Assembly: GCA_023426245.1 (NCBI GenBank)
Contig: JAFABB010000006.1
Coordinates: 46,428 to 110,427 of the forward strand
DNA: 64,000 nt
Direction of reading: 5' to 3'
From: Bacillota bacterium
GTDB taxonomy: Bacteria; Bacillota; UBA4882; UBA8346
A program made the position numbers and the translations under genes. Under the pieces are notes generated by a model, which had not been told where the DNA came from, made no database searches, and worked only from the letters and a program-made list of their open reading frames with translations. Positions within the stretch are counted from its first letter, which is position 1, and each line of letters opens with the position of its first letter. Positions 8,561 through 17,131 of this stretch are shown here, in pieces.

Positions 8561-9976
8561 ATGGCCATGCCGCGGGTGATCATCGCCGGAGCCGGCAGCG
8601 GTTGCGGTAAAACGACGCTTACCATAGGGTTGCTTGCATTATTACGGCGTCAGGGCCTTAAGGTACAGCCCTATAAAGTGGGCCCTGATTATATCGATCC
8701 ACTGTTTCATCAATACGCCACCGGGCAGACTTCCGTCAATCTGGATTCCTGGTTGTTGAGAGAAGATGTCTTGGGTTATCTTTTCGTCAAGAACTTCGGT
8801 GATGCGGATTTAGCGGTGATCGAAGGGGTAATGGGCCTTTTTGACGGGGAGGGCGGCTATTCCTTTTCGGGCAGTACCGCCCATGTCTCGCGGATTTTAG
8901 GGGCACCGGTGGTTTTAGTGGTGAACGCCGCCGGAATGGGGTTGAGCATCGCCGCACTGCTAAGGGGTTATCAGCAATTTATGCCCGATCTGCCCATCAG
9001 AGGGGTCATCCTTAACCAGTTGAAAAGCAAGAGTCATTTTCTGCTCTTAAAGCAAATCATCGAAGAACAAAATGGCTTGAAAGTTATTGGCTATCTGCCG
9101 AACATGGCGGAACTGGCGCTACCTTCCCGTCATTTGGGGCTGGTCTTCCAAAATGAAATATCCGGTTTCGACGGGAAACTGGAGCGTCTGCAAGAAGAAA
9201 TGGCCCAAACCATCGACCTGGAATTGCTAAAAAGCCTCGCCGGGGAAGTGGAAACCGTTGAGTCCGGCCCAGCGCCGCCTTTATCCAGAGGGACAGGCCC
9301 GGTGAGGCTGGCGGTGGCCAAAGATGCCGCCTTCAATTTTTATTATCATGACAACTTGGATTTATTGGAGCACCTTGGCGCGGAGCTGGTTTTTTTCAGC
9401 CCGTTGTCGGCGCGGAGCTTACCGGAAAGCATTAGCGGCCTTTATTTAGGTGGCGGTTATCCGGAACTTTTTGCGGCGGAACTTTCCGCCAACCATGCGA
9501 TGCTGGAAAGCGTGCGAAGGGCAGCCAAGGCCGGACTGCCGGTTTATGCGGAATGCGGTGGAATGATGTATCTTTGCCGGACTTTAGCGGATCAGCAAGG
9601 AAAGGTCCATGAGATGTGCGGTATTTTCCCTGTGGACAGCCAAATGACGGATTCCTTGCAGCATTTCGGATATGTGGAACTTACGATGACCCGGGCGACT
9701 GTTTTAGGACCGGCCGGCGCCAAAATCCGCGCTCACGAATTTCATTATTCCCGGCTGGATACGGTGGGCGCACGGGGAGGAGCGGGAGCGGTATCCGGGG
9801 CTTATCAAGTTTCGAAGCGGCGCGGGAGTGGAACAACGGTAAATTGGCCCGGAGGAATGACCTATAAAAACGTATTGGCGGGTTATCCCCATCTCCATTT
9901 TTGGGCCAATCCCGAATTGGCGGAAAATTTTATCCATCATTGCCGGGAATACGGGAAAGGAACGGCTCAGATATGA
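8561..9976 (+). CDS. cbiA: Cobyrinic acid a,c-diamide synthase CbiA
   Basis: An ATP- and glutamine-dependent amidation of the a and c side chains of (cobalt) cobyrinate. The P-loop IAGAGSGCGKTTLTIGLLAL is at the N-terminus, and VIEGVMGLFDGEGG follows near residue 90. A class I glutaminase domain begins near residue 245, with the nucleophile Cys in VYAECGGMMYL. The length of about 471 residues is normal. The start is the ATG at 8561 (or 8567), set by the GAGGTGAGGAG stretch at 8549-8559. About 60 bases separate it from hemL, the largest gap in this operon. It overlaps cbiP by four bases. Confidence 0.94.
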   Translation: MAMPRVIIAGAGSGCGKTTLTIGLLALLRRQGLKVQPYKVGPDYIDPLFHQYATGQTSVNLDSWLLREDVLGYLFVKNFGDADLAVIEGVMGLFDGEGGYSFSGSTAHVSRILGAPVVLVVNAAGMGLSIAALLRGYQQFMPDLPIRGVILNQLKSKSHFLLLKQIIEEQNGLKVIGYLPNMAELALPSRHLGLVFQNEISGFDGKLERLQEEMAQTIDLELLKSLAGEVETVESGPAPPLSRGTGPVRLAVAKDAAFNFYYHDNLDLLEHLGAELVFFSPLSARSLPESISGLYLGGGYPELFAAELSANHAMLESVRRAAKAGLPVYAECGGMMYLCRTLADQQGKVHEMCGIFPVDSQMTDSLQHFGYVELTMTRATVLGPAGAKIRAHEFHYSRLDTVGARGGAGAVSGAYQVSKRRGSGTTVNWPGGMTYKNVLAGYPHLHFWANPELAENFIHHCREYGKGTAQI

Positions 9977-11511
9977 AAGCGAAACCCTTGATGATTCAGG
10001 GCGTGGCCTCCTCGGTCGGTAAAAGTTGGATTGTCGCCGGTTTGTGCCGCATTTTTAAACAGGACGGCTACCGGGTGGCTCCCTTTAAATCCCAAAACAT
10101 GGCCTTGAATTCCTTTATTACCCGAGATGGTTTGGAGATGGGCCGGGCTCAGGTGGTTCAAGCGGAGGCGGCCGGTTTGCTTCCGGATGTCCGGATGAAT
10201 CCGGTATTGTTAAAACCGACCACCGACCGGAATTCCCAGGTCATTATCAGGGGCAGGGTTTACGGCAATATGTCCGCTGCGGAATATCACGCTTTTAAAC
10301 CCCAATTGGCTGGAATGATTCAAGAGGTATACCAGTCGCTGGCCGCGGAGAACGAGATCGTCGTTATCGAAGGTGCCGGCAGCCCGGCCGAAATCAACCT
10401 GCGGGATAAGGACATCGTCAACATGGGCATGGCGGAGTTGGCCGACGCCCCGGTGTTGCTGGTGGGCGATATTGACAGGGGCGGTGTATTTGCTTCCCTG
10501 GCCGGCACCATGCTCTGGCTTACCGAAAGCGAAAGGCGGCGGGTACAAGGAACCATTATCAACAAATTCCGTGGCGATGCCGCTATCTTACACCCCGGCC
10601 TTCGGATGCTGGAGGAACGGATTCAAGTTCCGACTCTCGGTGTTGTACCTTACCTGCCGTTAAATATCGAGGATGAGGATAGTCTGACCGAGCGTTTTGG
10701 CAGGCGGCGAAACTTAGCGGCGAGAGTGGAGATCGCAGTGATTAAACTGCCCCGTATTTCTAATTTTACCGATTTTAACGTTTTTGAGAATATTGCCGAT
10801 GTGAATATCCGTTATGCCGAAATTGCGTCGCAACTTGAAAAAGCAGACCTGATCATTCTGCCGGGGACCAAAAATACCATCGAGGATTTGGAATACCTCC
10901 GGACGAATGGCCTGGAAAGCGCCATTATCCGTAAGCACCGCCAAGGGGTGGAAATTTTCGGGATCTGCGGCGGTTATCAAATGTTGGGAAAAACCATCAC
11001 CGATCCCTACCGGGTGGAGAGCAGCCGGGAGAAAACGGCGGGAATGGGATTGCTCAATGTTTCTACTGTCATGGAACGGGAAAAAACCACCATCCAAAGC
11101 AGGGGAGAGGTTTGTGAAGACGCCGGGCTTTTAGAAGGATTGAAAGGTACCAAACTGGCCGGTTATGAAATCCATATGGGGGTCACCGCCCCTCTGGACG
11201 GCACAGTCCCTTTTATCCGCTTTAGCGGTCATCCAACTGAGGGTCAGGATCAGGGTTTTGAAGGCGGAGTTTGTAACATTCAGGGGAATGTTTTCGGTAC
11301 TTACCTGCACGGCCTTTTTGACAATCTTCAATTTACCCTGGGGCTCATCAACAATATCCGCAGGCGGAAAGGTATTGAGCCAATTCAGGGAGGCTCCGGA
11401 GATTATCAAGCTTTCAAAGAAAGTCAATATGATTTGCTGGCTGAGCATTTGCGCAAAAATTTGGATCTCAAACGGATTTACCGAATGATGGAAAACTGGA
11501 GAAGCCGGTAG
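9973..11511 (+). CDS. cobQ: Cobyric acid synthase (CbiP/CobQ)
   Basis: Amidates the b, d, e and g side chains of adenosylcobyrinate a,c-diamide. The N-terminal MIQGVASSVGKSWIVAGLCR nucleotide-binding loop, PFKSQNMALNS and VVIEGAGSPAEINL are CobQ signatures. The C-terminal glutaminase domain has IFGICGGYQMLG (Cys nucleophile) and the late His in GTYLHGLFDN. The ATG at 9973 overlaps the cbiA stop as ATGA, although an open frame extends further upstream. The protein is 512 residues, normal for the family. Confidence 0.95.
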   Translation: MKAKPLMIQGVASSVGKSWIVAGLCRIFKQDGYRVAPFKSQNMALNSFITRDGLEMGRAQVVQAEAAGLLPDVRMNPVLLKPTTDRNSQVIIRGRVYGNMSAAEYHAFKPQLAGMIQEVYQSLAAENEIVVIEGAGSPAEINLRDKDIVNMGMAELADAPVLLVGDIDRGGVFASLAGTMLWLTESERRRVQGTIINKFRGDAAILHPGLRMLEERIQVPTLGVVPYLPLNIEDEDSLTERFGRRRNLAARVEIAVIKLPRISNFTDFNVFENIADVNIRYAEIASQLEKADLIILPGTKNTIEDLEYLRTNGLESAIIRKHRQGVEIFGICGGYQMLGKTITDPYRVESSREKTAGMGLLNVSTVMEREKTTIQSRGEVCEDAGLLEGLKGTKLAGYEIHMGVTAPLDGTVPFIRFSGHPTEGQDQGFEGGVCNIQGNVFGTYLHGLFDNLQFTLGLINNIRRRKGIEPIQGGSGDYQAFKESQYDLLAEHLRKNLDLKRIYRMMENWRSR

Positions 11512-11549
11512 GCTTATCTTAAACGATAGAGAACGGTCCTTTACACCGG

Positions 11550-12119
11550 ATGATTAAAACTTCGGGCCAAAAAGGAAAGGATGAGGGAAAATTGCAGGGT
11601 CTGGTACATATTTATACCGGCGAGGGCAAAGGGAAAACAACGGCCGCGCTCGGTTTGGGCATCAGAGCTTGCGGCGGGGATTTAAGAGTGGCCCTGGTTC
11701 AATTTCTTAAAGGGAGGGACACCGGGGAGTTGAAGATACTTCAGGTGCTGGGAGAAATATTTAAAGTTTACCGCAATCCGGATAATGTTAAATTCATCAA
11801 AGATATGAATCCCCAAGAATTGCAGGCTGCCCGGTCCGGAGCGGATAGATTGTGGGAAACCGCTAAGAATTTGGGGAGTCGGGGCCAATGCGATTTGTTG
11901 ATCCTGGATGAAATTATGGCCGCCATTTCTACTGGCCTGCTTCCCCTGGATGATGTCGCCGGATGGGTGCGGGAAAAGCCCGGTGCCTTGGAACTGGTGA
12001 TGACCGGTAGAAACGCCCCGGCGGATTTGGTGGAATTGGCGGATTATGTATCGGAAATCAAAGCGGTGAAACATCCTTACAGCCTGGGAATTAAGGCCAG
12101 GAAAGGAATTGAATTTTAA
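11550..12119 (+). CDS. cobO: Corrinoid adenosyltransferase CobO/BtuR type
   Basis: Transfers the adenosyl group of ATP to the Co(I) corrinoid. The P-loop YTGEGKGKTTAALGLGIRACG is near residues 22-42, followed by VALVQFLKG and the DLLILDEIMAAIS Walker B. The product is 189 residues from the ATG at 11550. An in-frame TTG at 11592, five bases after GAGGG, would give the more usual N-terminus (QGLVHIYTG) and a protein of 175 residues. It is the last gene before a strong hairpin, so it probably ends the first tetrapyrrole operon. Confidence 0.93.
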   Translation: MIKTSGQKGKDEGKLQGLVHIYTGEGKGKTTAALGLGIRACGGDLRVALVQFLKGRDTGELKILQVLGEIFKVYRNPDNVKFIKDMNPQELQAARSGADRLWETAKNLGSRGQCDLLILDEIMAAISTGLLPLDDVAGWVREKPGALELVMTGRNAPADLVELADYVSEIKAVKHPYSLGIKARKGIEF

Positions 12120-12128
12120 AGCCAGGAG

Positions 12129-12178
12129 ACCCCAAACGCACCCGCACAACGCGTGCACGTGCGGGTTATTTTTGGGGT
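12129..12178 (+). terminator. Nested hairpin after cobO
   Basis: ACCCGCAC at 12140-12147 pairs with GTGCGGGT at 12159-12166. An outer CCCCAAA/TTTGGGG pair (about 12130-12136 and 12171-12177) extends the stem. The hairpin sits directly after the cobO stop and before the cobalamin riboswitch. The downstream T-run is short, so termination may be partial. Confidence 0.65.
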
Positions 12179-12198
12179 TTATCGATAACATTGTTTCA

Positions 12199-12382
12199 TC
12201 AATTACAGGTGCCGGTTAGGAATTTATCATCCATGATCAACCGGTGAAAAGGGAAGTCGGGTGAAAATCCCACGCGGTCCCGCCGCTGTAAAAGCAGAAT
12301 TCTCCAGGTAAACGCCACTGGGAAGCCGGGAAGGTTTGGAGAATATTGACGCTTGAGCCAGAAGACCTGCCTGTAATGATTG
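12199..12382 (+). promoter_or_regulatory. Cobalamin (adenosylcobalamin-type) riboswitch
   Basis: The B12 box GCCAGAAGACCTGCC is at 12357-12371. Upstream are the other conserved blocks: AGGTGCC at 12207-12213, GGTGAAAATCCCACGCGG around 12260-12277, CGCCGCTGTAA around 12281-12291, and GCCACTG then GGGAAGG around 12313-12334. P1 closes between TTACAGG at 12203-12209 and CCTGTAA at 12370-12376. A weaker hairpin (CCTTTC/GAAAGG around 12438-12474, then four T) lies between the aptamer and the cbiK start and could be part of the expression platform. It should repress the downstream cbiK-cbiL-btuFCD genes when cobalamin is abundant. Confidence 0.95.
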
Positions 12383-12529
12383 AATATCCAACCTACGAGC
12401 GATAGGGAGGTGTTGTTTTAAGTTGAAAGCGTATCAAGCCTTTCACAGGAAAATTCCTTAGCCGGAGAAAGGTTTTAACCCGTGCGGGAAATCTTTTCAT
12501 TGTTAAATCATTTAAAGGAGTCGAATTCT

Positions 12530-13474
12530 ATGAAAAAAATCGTTCGTTGCTTGACGGTTGCCTTTTTGATCGCCTTGGGTTTGGAAGCTGTCACCTTTGA
12601 CGCTTATGCCGCGGAGGGACAAGCCGGGAAAAAAGCGATCCTGGTTGTAAGCTTCGGTACCACCTTTGCGGATACCCGCAAAGTGACCACCGAAGCAGTG
12701 GAGAACAAAATCCGGGCGGCTTTTCCCGATTATGAAGTGCGCCGCGCTTTTACTTCGCGGATCATCATCAAGAGGCTGGCCGAACGGGACGGCTTAAAGG
12801 TTGATACGGAAAGACAGGCTTTGGAAAAATTAAAGGCGGATGGTTATACGGATGTCATCATCCAACCCCTTCATATTGAAGCCGGCGAGGAGTATGAAAA
12901 GCTGAGCAAGGCAGTTGCCGGCTTTGAGAAGGACTTTGCCAAAATAACAGTCAGCCGGCCGCTGCTTTACTACACGGGGCAAGAAGGGGAAAAACCGGAT
13001 GATTATTTAATCGCCATCAAGGCCATTCAAAAGCAATTGCCGAAACTTGGGCCCCAAGACGCAGTTGCCCTGATGGGCCACGGCGGCGTGAGCCCGGCTA
13101 ATACCGCCTACGCCGCGCTGCAGTTGAAGCTGGAAGACGCAGGTCTAAAAAATGTCTTTATCTTCACAGTGGAAGGATATCCGACAGTAGAGAATTTATT
13201 GGCGAAACTGAAAAAGAATAAAATCAAGACGGTTATCTTAATGCCGTTTATGCTGGTTGCCGGAGATCACGCCAACAATGATATGGCAGGCGATGAAGAA
13301 GATTCATTTAAATCCCAGCTTCAAAAGGCCGGATACCAGGTGAAAACTTATATCCACGGACTGGGTGAAAATGCGGGCATTCAAGATATTTATGCCCAAC
13401 ATGTGAAAGACGCCATCGACGATCAATATACCAAGCGGGGAAAAGACAAGCCTCCGATCCCGGATATCCAATAA
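12530..13474 (+). CDS. cbiK: Sirohydrochlorin cobaltochelatase CbiK with signal peptide
   Basis: Anaerobic (type II) chelatase inserting Co2+ into sirohydrochlorin. The product is 314 residues. Metal-ligand and catalytic histidines are visible in QPLHIEAGEEYEKL (His115), LMGHGGVSP (His184) and VAGDHANNDMAGDEEDS (His247). Residues 1-27 form a clear signal peptide (MKK, a hydrophobic core, then AYA before AEG), so the enzyme is probably exported. Periplasmic CbiK forms are known from Desulfovibrio (CbiKP). The ATG at 12530 follows AAAGGAG at good spacing; an upstream in-frame GTG is rejected because it would destroy the signal peptide. It is the first gene after the riboswitch. Confidence 0.93.
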   Translation: MKKIVRCLTVAFLIALGLEAVTFDAYAAEGQAGKKAILVVSFGTTFADTRKVTTEAVENKIRAAFPDYEVRRAFTSRIIIKRLAERDGLKVDTERQALEKLKADGYTDVIIQPLHIEAGEEYEKLSKAVAGFEKDFAKITVSRPLLYYTGQEGEKPDDYLIAIKAIQKQLPKLGPQDAVALMGHGGVSPANTAYAALQLKLEDAGLKNVFIFTVEGYPTVENLLAKLKKNKIKTVILMPFMLVAGDHANNDMAGDEEDSFKSQLQKAGYQVKTYIHGLGENAGIQDIYAQHVKDAIDDQYTKRGKDKPPIPDIQ

Positions 13475-13490
13475 ACCGGCAATCGTTCAA

Positions 13491-13524
13491 GATCAATTCC
13501 GGCCCTGGTAGGCCGGAGTTGATC
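13491..13524 (+). other. Strong intercistronic hairpin between cbiK and cbiL
   Basis: GATCAATTCCGGCC at 13491-13504 pairs with GGCCGGAGTTGATC at 13511-13524 across a six-base loop, with one mismatch. No T-run follows, so it looks like an mRNA stability or processing element within the operon rather than an intrinsic terminator. Confidence 0.7.
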
Positions 13525-13565
13525 TCCAACCGGAGTAGAAGTTTAGTATGATGAGGAGATCAATC

Positions 13566-14270
13566 ATGGCAGGAGCATTTTATGGCGTCGGCGTCGGTCC
13601 CGGGGATCCCGAACTGCTTACCGTGAAGGCGGTAAAGGTGATTGGAGCGGCTGATGTGATCTTAGCGCCCAAGACGGAAAAAAAGGACGACAGTACGGCT
13701 TTGGCTATCGCCAAACCTTTTTTAAAAGCGGATGTATCGATTGTCAAAATGGTTTTTCCCATGGTCTATCATGGCCAGACTCTATCAAATGCCTGGGAGG
13801 CAAATAAAAACGCCATTCTTGAATTGCTGGCCGAGGGTAAGAAAGTTGTTTTTCTGACCTTGGGCGACCCGATGTTCTACAGCACCTACATTTATATATT
13901 TCACTTATTGGAAAACTGCGGGTACCCGGTGGAAACCGTTCCGGGAGTGCCGGCTTTTTGCGCAATCGGGAGCAAGATTGGTTATCCGCTGGCTGAAGGG
14001 GAAGACATATTGAGTATTATCCCGGCAACCATTTCGGAAGAGAAAATGGACCAGATTTTGGAAATTTCCGATAATGTAGTGATGATGAAGGTTTATAAAA
14101 ACTACCGGCAGGTCATTGATAAGCTGAATCGTCATGGACAGGCGGAACATGCCGTAATGGTCAGCCGCTGCGGTTTGGACGGCGAACAAGTGGTTCGTGA
14201 TCTAAAGAGTATCGGCGATCAAGGGGTGAATTACTTGTCGACGATCTTAGGACGCCGCAATAAAGATTGA
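13566..14270 (+). CDS. cbiL: Precorrin-2 / cobalt-factor II C20-methyltransferase CbiL
   Basis: SAM-dependent C20 methylation directly after cobalt insertion. The YGVGVGPGDPELLTVKAV N-terminus, KVVFLTLGDPMFYSTY near residue 95 and VPGVPAFCAIGSKIGYPLAEGEDILSI near 130 are CbiL/CobI hallmarks. The product is 234 residues from the ATG at 13566, chosen because AGGAG at 13554-13558 lies seven bases upstream. An earlier ATG at 13548 has no comparable site. Its place immediately after cbiK matches the order of reactions. Confidence 0.94.
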   Translation: MAGAFYGVGVGPGDPELLTVKAVKVIGAADVILAPKTEKKDDSTALAIAKPFLKADVSIVKMVFPMVYHGQTLSNAWEANKNAILELLAEGKKVVFLTLGDPMFYSTYIYIFHLLENCGYPVETVPGVPAFCAIGSKIGYPLAEGEDILSIIPATISEEKMDQILEISDNVVMMKVYKNYRQVIDKLNRHGQAEHAVMVSRCGLDGEQVVRDLKSIGDQGVNYLSTILGRRNKD

Positions 14271-14296
14271 ATATTGATTGGGAAATAAAGAGGTGG

Positions 14297-15283
14297 ATGA
14301 ATTTGCAGGGAAATTTACGTTTAAGCGTGATGGGTATCTTCATCGCCGTCGCAGTATTGATAATATCTTCCGGACTCCAGGCCAGGCAATCCGCATCCGG
14401 CGGCGTAACGGCGGACGGTTATTTAACAATAGCGGACGATGCCGGGCGGACCATTGTTTTGAAGCATAAACCCAGTCGAATTGTGGTACTATCACCATCA
14501 TTTCTGGATCTCTTATATGCGGTAGGCGGGAAAGCCGTCGGCCGTCCCAATTCCAGCGCTAACCTGGACTATTTGCCCGAACAGGGCCGGGAGATCCCGG
14601 AGATTGGGTTTGTTTATCATATCAATGTTGAAAAAGTTGTGGCCTTGCAGCCTGATTTGGTTATCGCCATGCAGGGAATGCATGATATGCTGGTTCCGGT
14701 ATTGGAAAGCAATAAGATCCCGGTGATAGTCCTCCAATATAAAACTTATGATGATGTGTTCGCGAAAATCACTTTGTTTGGGAATCTTGCCGGTACCCAG
14801 AAAAAGGCCCAGGCCATGCTGGAGTCCATGAAGTCAAAATTGAAGCGGATTACGGACAAGCTTCCCGCCAAAACCACCAGAATCGCCATTCTTCATGCCA
14901 CTGCCAAAAGCGTGACTTTGGAACTGGAAAACAGTATTGCAGGCAACACGGCAAAATTATTGCGTTTGCAGAACGTGGTGGCAGGCAGCAAGCCTATGGA
15001 CAGCGGTTCCGACCTGACTCCCTACAGCCTGGAAAAATTGGTGGCCAGCGATCCCGACTTCATTTTTGTGGTGACCATGGGCAAAAAAGAGGAAATTGAA
15101 AAAACCATCCGGGAGGATGTGGAAAATAACCCGGCCTGGGCCGCTTTACGGGCCGTGCGTCACCAAAAGATGGTCTTTTTACCTTCGGAATTGTTTTTGT
15201 TAAATCCGGGCCCGCGAATTCCTGAAGCTGCGGAAACCATGGCCAAAATTGTCTATCCAGAGGTTTATGCCGTTGGAAAATGA
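14297..15283 (+). CDS. btuF: Corrinoid ABC transporter substrate-binding protein (BtuF-like)
   Basis: An extracytoplasmic binding protein of the BtuF/FhuD type. A hydrophobic N-terminal signal segment (about residues 10-27) is followed by DDAGRTIVLKHKPSRIVVLSPSFLDLLYAVGG, the standard periplasmic-binding-protein entry. VEKVVALQPDLVIAM and the helical backbone with two lobes typical of the family follow. The first possible start is a TTG at 14267 overlapping the cbiL stop. I prefer the ATG at 14297, next to AGAGGTGG, because it gives a compact signal peptide. The ligand is inferred to be a corrinoid from the B12 riboswitch and CbiK/CbiL neighbours; iron-siderophore binding proteins look similar. 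Confidence 0.85.
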   Translation: MNLQGNLRLSVMGIFIAVAVLIISSGLQARQSASGGVTADGYLTIADDAGRTIVLKHKPSRIVVLSPSFLDLLYAVGGKAVGRPNSSANLDYLPEQGREIPEIGFVYHINVEKVVALQPDLVIAMQGMHDMLVPVLESNKIPVIVLQYKTYDDVFAKITLFGNLAGTQKKAQAMLESMKSKLKRITDKLPAKTTRIAILHATAKSVTLELENSIAGNTAKLLRLQNVVAGSKPMDSGSDLTPYSLEKLVASDPDFIFVVTMGKKEEIEKTIREDVENNPAWAALRAVRHQKMVFLPSELFLLNPGPRIPEAAETMAKIVYPEVYAVGK

Positions 15284-15314
15284 GAGAATTTTCGTAGGGA
15301 AGCATTTGTACTTT

Positions 15315-16295
15315 ATGGAACGCCGGATTTGGCGGATTACGGTACTGGTTGCCCTGGCCGCCGGGGTGGTCGCTGGGATGATTATGAGCCTGATGAAGGG
15401 TGCGGTCGACATTACTCCGGCGCAAATCATCAAAGCCCTTGGTAATCACCAATCCGGCTTCCAGGCCCAGATTATCTGGAATATCCGTCTGCCGCGGACC
15501 CTGGTCGGAGCCTTGGTGGGAATGAACCTGGCTTTGGCGGGAGCCATTTTACAGGCGGTGATGAGAAATCCATTGGCCGATCCCCATATCATCGGGATTT
15601 CTTCCGGAGCCGGTCTGGCCGGAATCATCGTTCTGGTGCTTTATCCGAAAATGCAATCCTTGCTGACGCCGGTAGCTTTTATCGGGGCGATGGGGGCCGC
15701 GGCCTTGATCTATATTCTTGCCTGGAAAGACGGCATGCGGCCGTTGCGGATGATTTTGGCCGGGGTCGCCGTTTCGGCGTTTTTAGGGTCGGGTATCTCG
15801 GCCCTTTTGGTGTTTTACAGCGACCGGGTCCATGGGGCCCTGATCTGGATGATCGGTGGGCTGACTGCCAGAAGCTGGCCCCATCTCCAGATCATTTTGC
15901 CGTACTCGCTCCTGGGCGGTTTAGTGGCTTTTGCAGGCGCGGGGCGCTTAAATATCCTGAGTTTGGGGGATGAAACCGCTAGAAGCTTGGGGCTTCCTGT
16001 GGAGGCGACCCGGCTGGTGATGACCGCGGTGGCGGCCTTACTGGCCGCCAGTGCTGTAAGTATCGTCGGTTTATTGGGGTTCGTGGGTTTGATCGTGCCT
16101 CACACAATCCGTTTGATCCTCGGTTCCGATTACCGCTTTTTACTCCCCGGTTCGGCCTTATTGGGAATGGCTCTGATCGTGACTTGCGATACTCTGGCCC
16201 GCACGGTACTGGCCCCGGTGGAGATGCCGGTGGGAGTGATTCTGGCTTTTTTAGGGGCTCCCTTTTTTCTTTATCTGCTCAGGAGGGAAAGGTAA
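15315..16295 (+). CDS. btuC: Corrinoid ABC transporter permease (BtuC/FecCD family)
   Basis: A polytopic permease of about 326 residues with roughly ten hydrophobic helices. IRLPRTLVGALVGMNLALAGAILQAVMRNPLADPHIIGISSGAG is the FecCD/BtuC signature region (read here as separate motifs), and VGFVGLIVPHTIRLILGSDYR-like residues near the C-terminus form the coupling region. The start is uncertain: ATG at 15315, TTG at 15306 (five bases after AGGGA) or ATG at 15267. The longer forms overlap the btuF end. The stop overlaps the btuD ATG by one base. Confidence 0.87.
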   Translation: MERRIWRITVLVALAAGVVAGMIMSLMKGAVDITPAQIIKALGNHQSGFQAQIIWNIRLPRTLVGALVGMNLALAGAILQAVMRNPLADPHIIGISSGAGLAGIIVLVLYPKMQSLLTPVAFIGAMGAAALIYILAWKDGMRPLRMILAGVAVSAFLGSGISALLVFYSDRVHGALIWMIGGLTARSWPHLQIILPYSLLGGLVAFAGAGRLNILSLGDETARSLGLPVEATRLVMTAVAALLAASAVSIVGLLGFVGLIVPHTIRLILGSDYRFLLPGSALLGMALIVTCDTLARTVLAPVEMPVGVILAFLGAPFFLYLLRRER

Positions 16296-17131
16296 TGAGC
16301 GATGTGTTGAGGGCCAATCAAATTTCGGCCTGCTTTGGAGAGCGAACCGTCATTCATGGATTGTCCTTGTCCATCAAGGGGCGGGAAATCATCTCCATTA
16401 TCGGGCCCAACGGTTCGGGCAAGAGCACCTTGTTGCGGATATTGGCGCGCAATTTAAAACCGCGTCAAGGAACGGTGCTGCTTGACGGGAAGGATATCAA
16501 GGAATTGAATGGCAAGGAACTTGCCAGGAGGCTGGCTATTTTGCATCAGGCGCCCCATAGTTCCGGCGATCTGACGGTGAGGGACTTGGTTGCCTACGGT
16601 CGCTTTCCTCATCAAAGCTGGCGGTGGCCGTCCCGCGCCAGCACTGACCCGGAAGATAAAAGTGTGGTGGAATGGGCTTTGGAGCAGACTGGAATGCTGC
16701 CGCTGGCCTTGCGATCCCTCAACACTTTGTCCGGAGGAGAACGGCAGCGGGCCTGGATAGCCATGGCCTTGGCGCAAAAACCCCGGATTTTGTTGCTGGA
16801 TGAACCTACCACTTATTTGGACCTTTATCATCAGCTTGAAGTCCTTGACTTGCTGGCCCGGTTGAATCAGGAACAGGATATCGCCGTGGTCATGGCGCTG
16901 CATGATATCAATTACGCGGCCCGTTATTCCGATACGGTGGCGGTGCTGTCCCAGGGAAGCTTGTATGCCAGCGGCCGGCCCGCCGAAGTGATCACCGGGG
17001 AAATGCTCCGGGCGGTATTCGGTGTTGAGGCCGATTTTTGGCTGGACTCTAACGGGAAGCCGTTTTGTCTGGCCAGGGGGATTGCCGCTTCGGCGCAAAC
17101 CAAGCGAAAGAATGGTTATCAAAATGATTGA
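16295..17131 (+). CDS. btuD: Corrinoid ABC transporter ATP-binding protein (BtuD-like)
   Basis: An ABC ATPase of 278 residues. Walker A is IGPNGSGKSTLL, the signature is TLSGGERQRAWIAMALAQ, Walker B is ILLLDEPTTYLDL, and the switch His is in MALHDINYAARYSD. Family features match FecE/BtuD import ATPases. The ATG at 16295 follows AGGAGGG at 16281-16287; an upstream open frame inside btuC is ignored. With BtuF and BtuC it completes a B12 or cobinamide importer under riboswitch control. Confidence 0.9.
   Translation: MSDVLRANQISACFGERTVIHGLSLSIKGREIISIIGPNGSGKSTLLRILARNLKPRQGTVLLDGKDIKELNGKELARRLAILHQAPHSSGDLTVRDLVAYGRFPHQSWRWPSRASTDPEDKSVVEWALEQTGMLPLALRSLNTLSGGERQRAWIAMALAQKPRILLLDEPTTYLDLYHQLEVLDLLARLNQEQDIAVVMALHDINYAARYSDTVAVLSQGSLYASGRPAEVITGEMLRAVFGVEADFWLDSNGKPFCLARGIAASAQTKRKNGYQND

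Noticed and set aside
12482..12529. GTG start extending CbiK by 16 residues
   Set aside because: The extension would hide the signal peptide and has no ribosome site, whereas AAAGGAG precedes the ATG at 12530.
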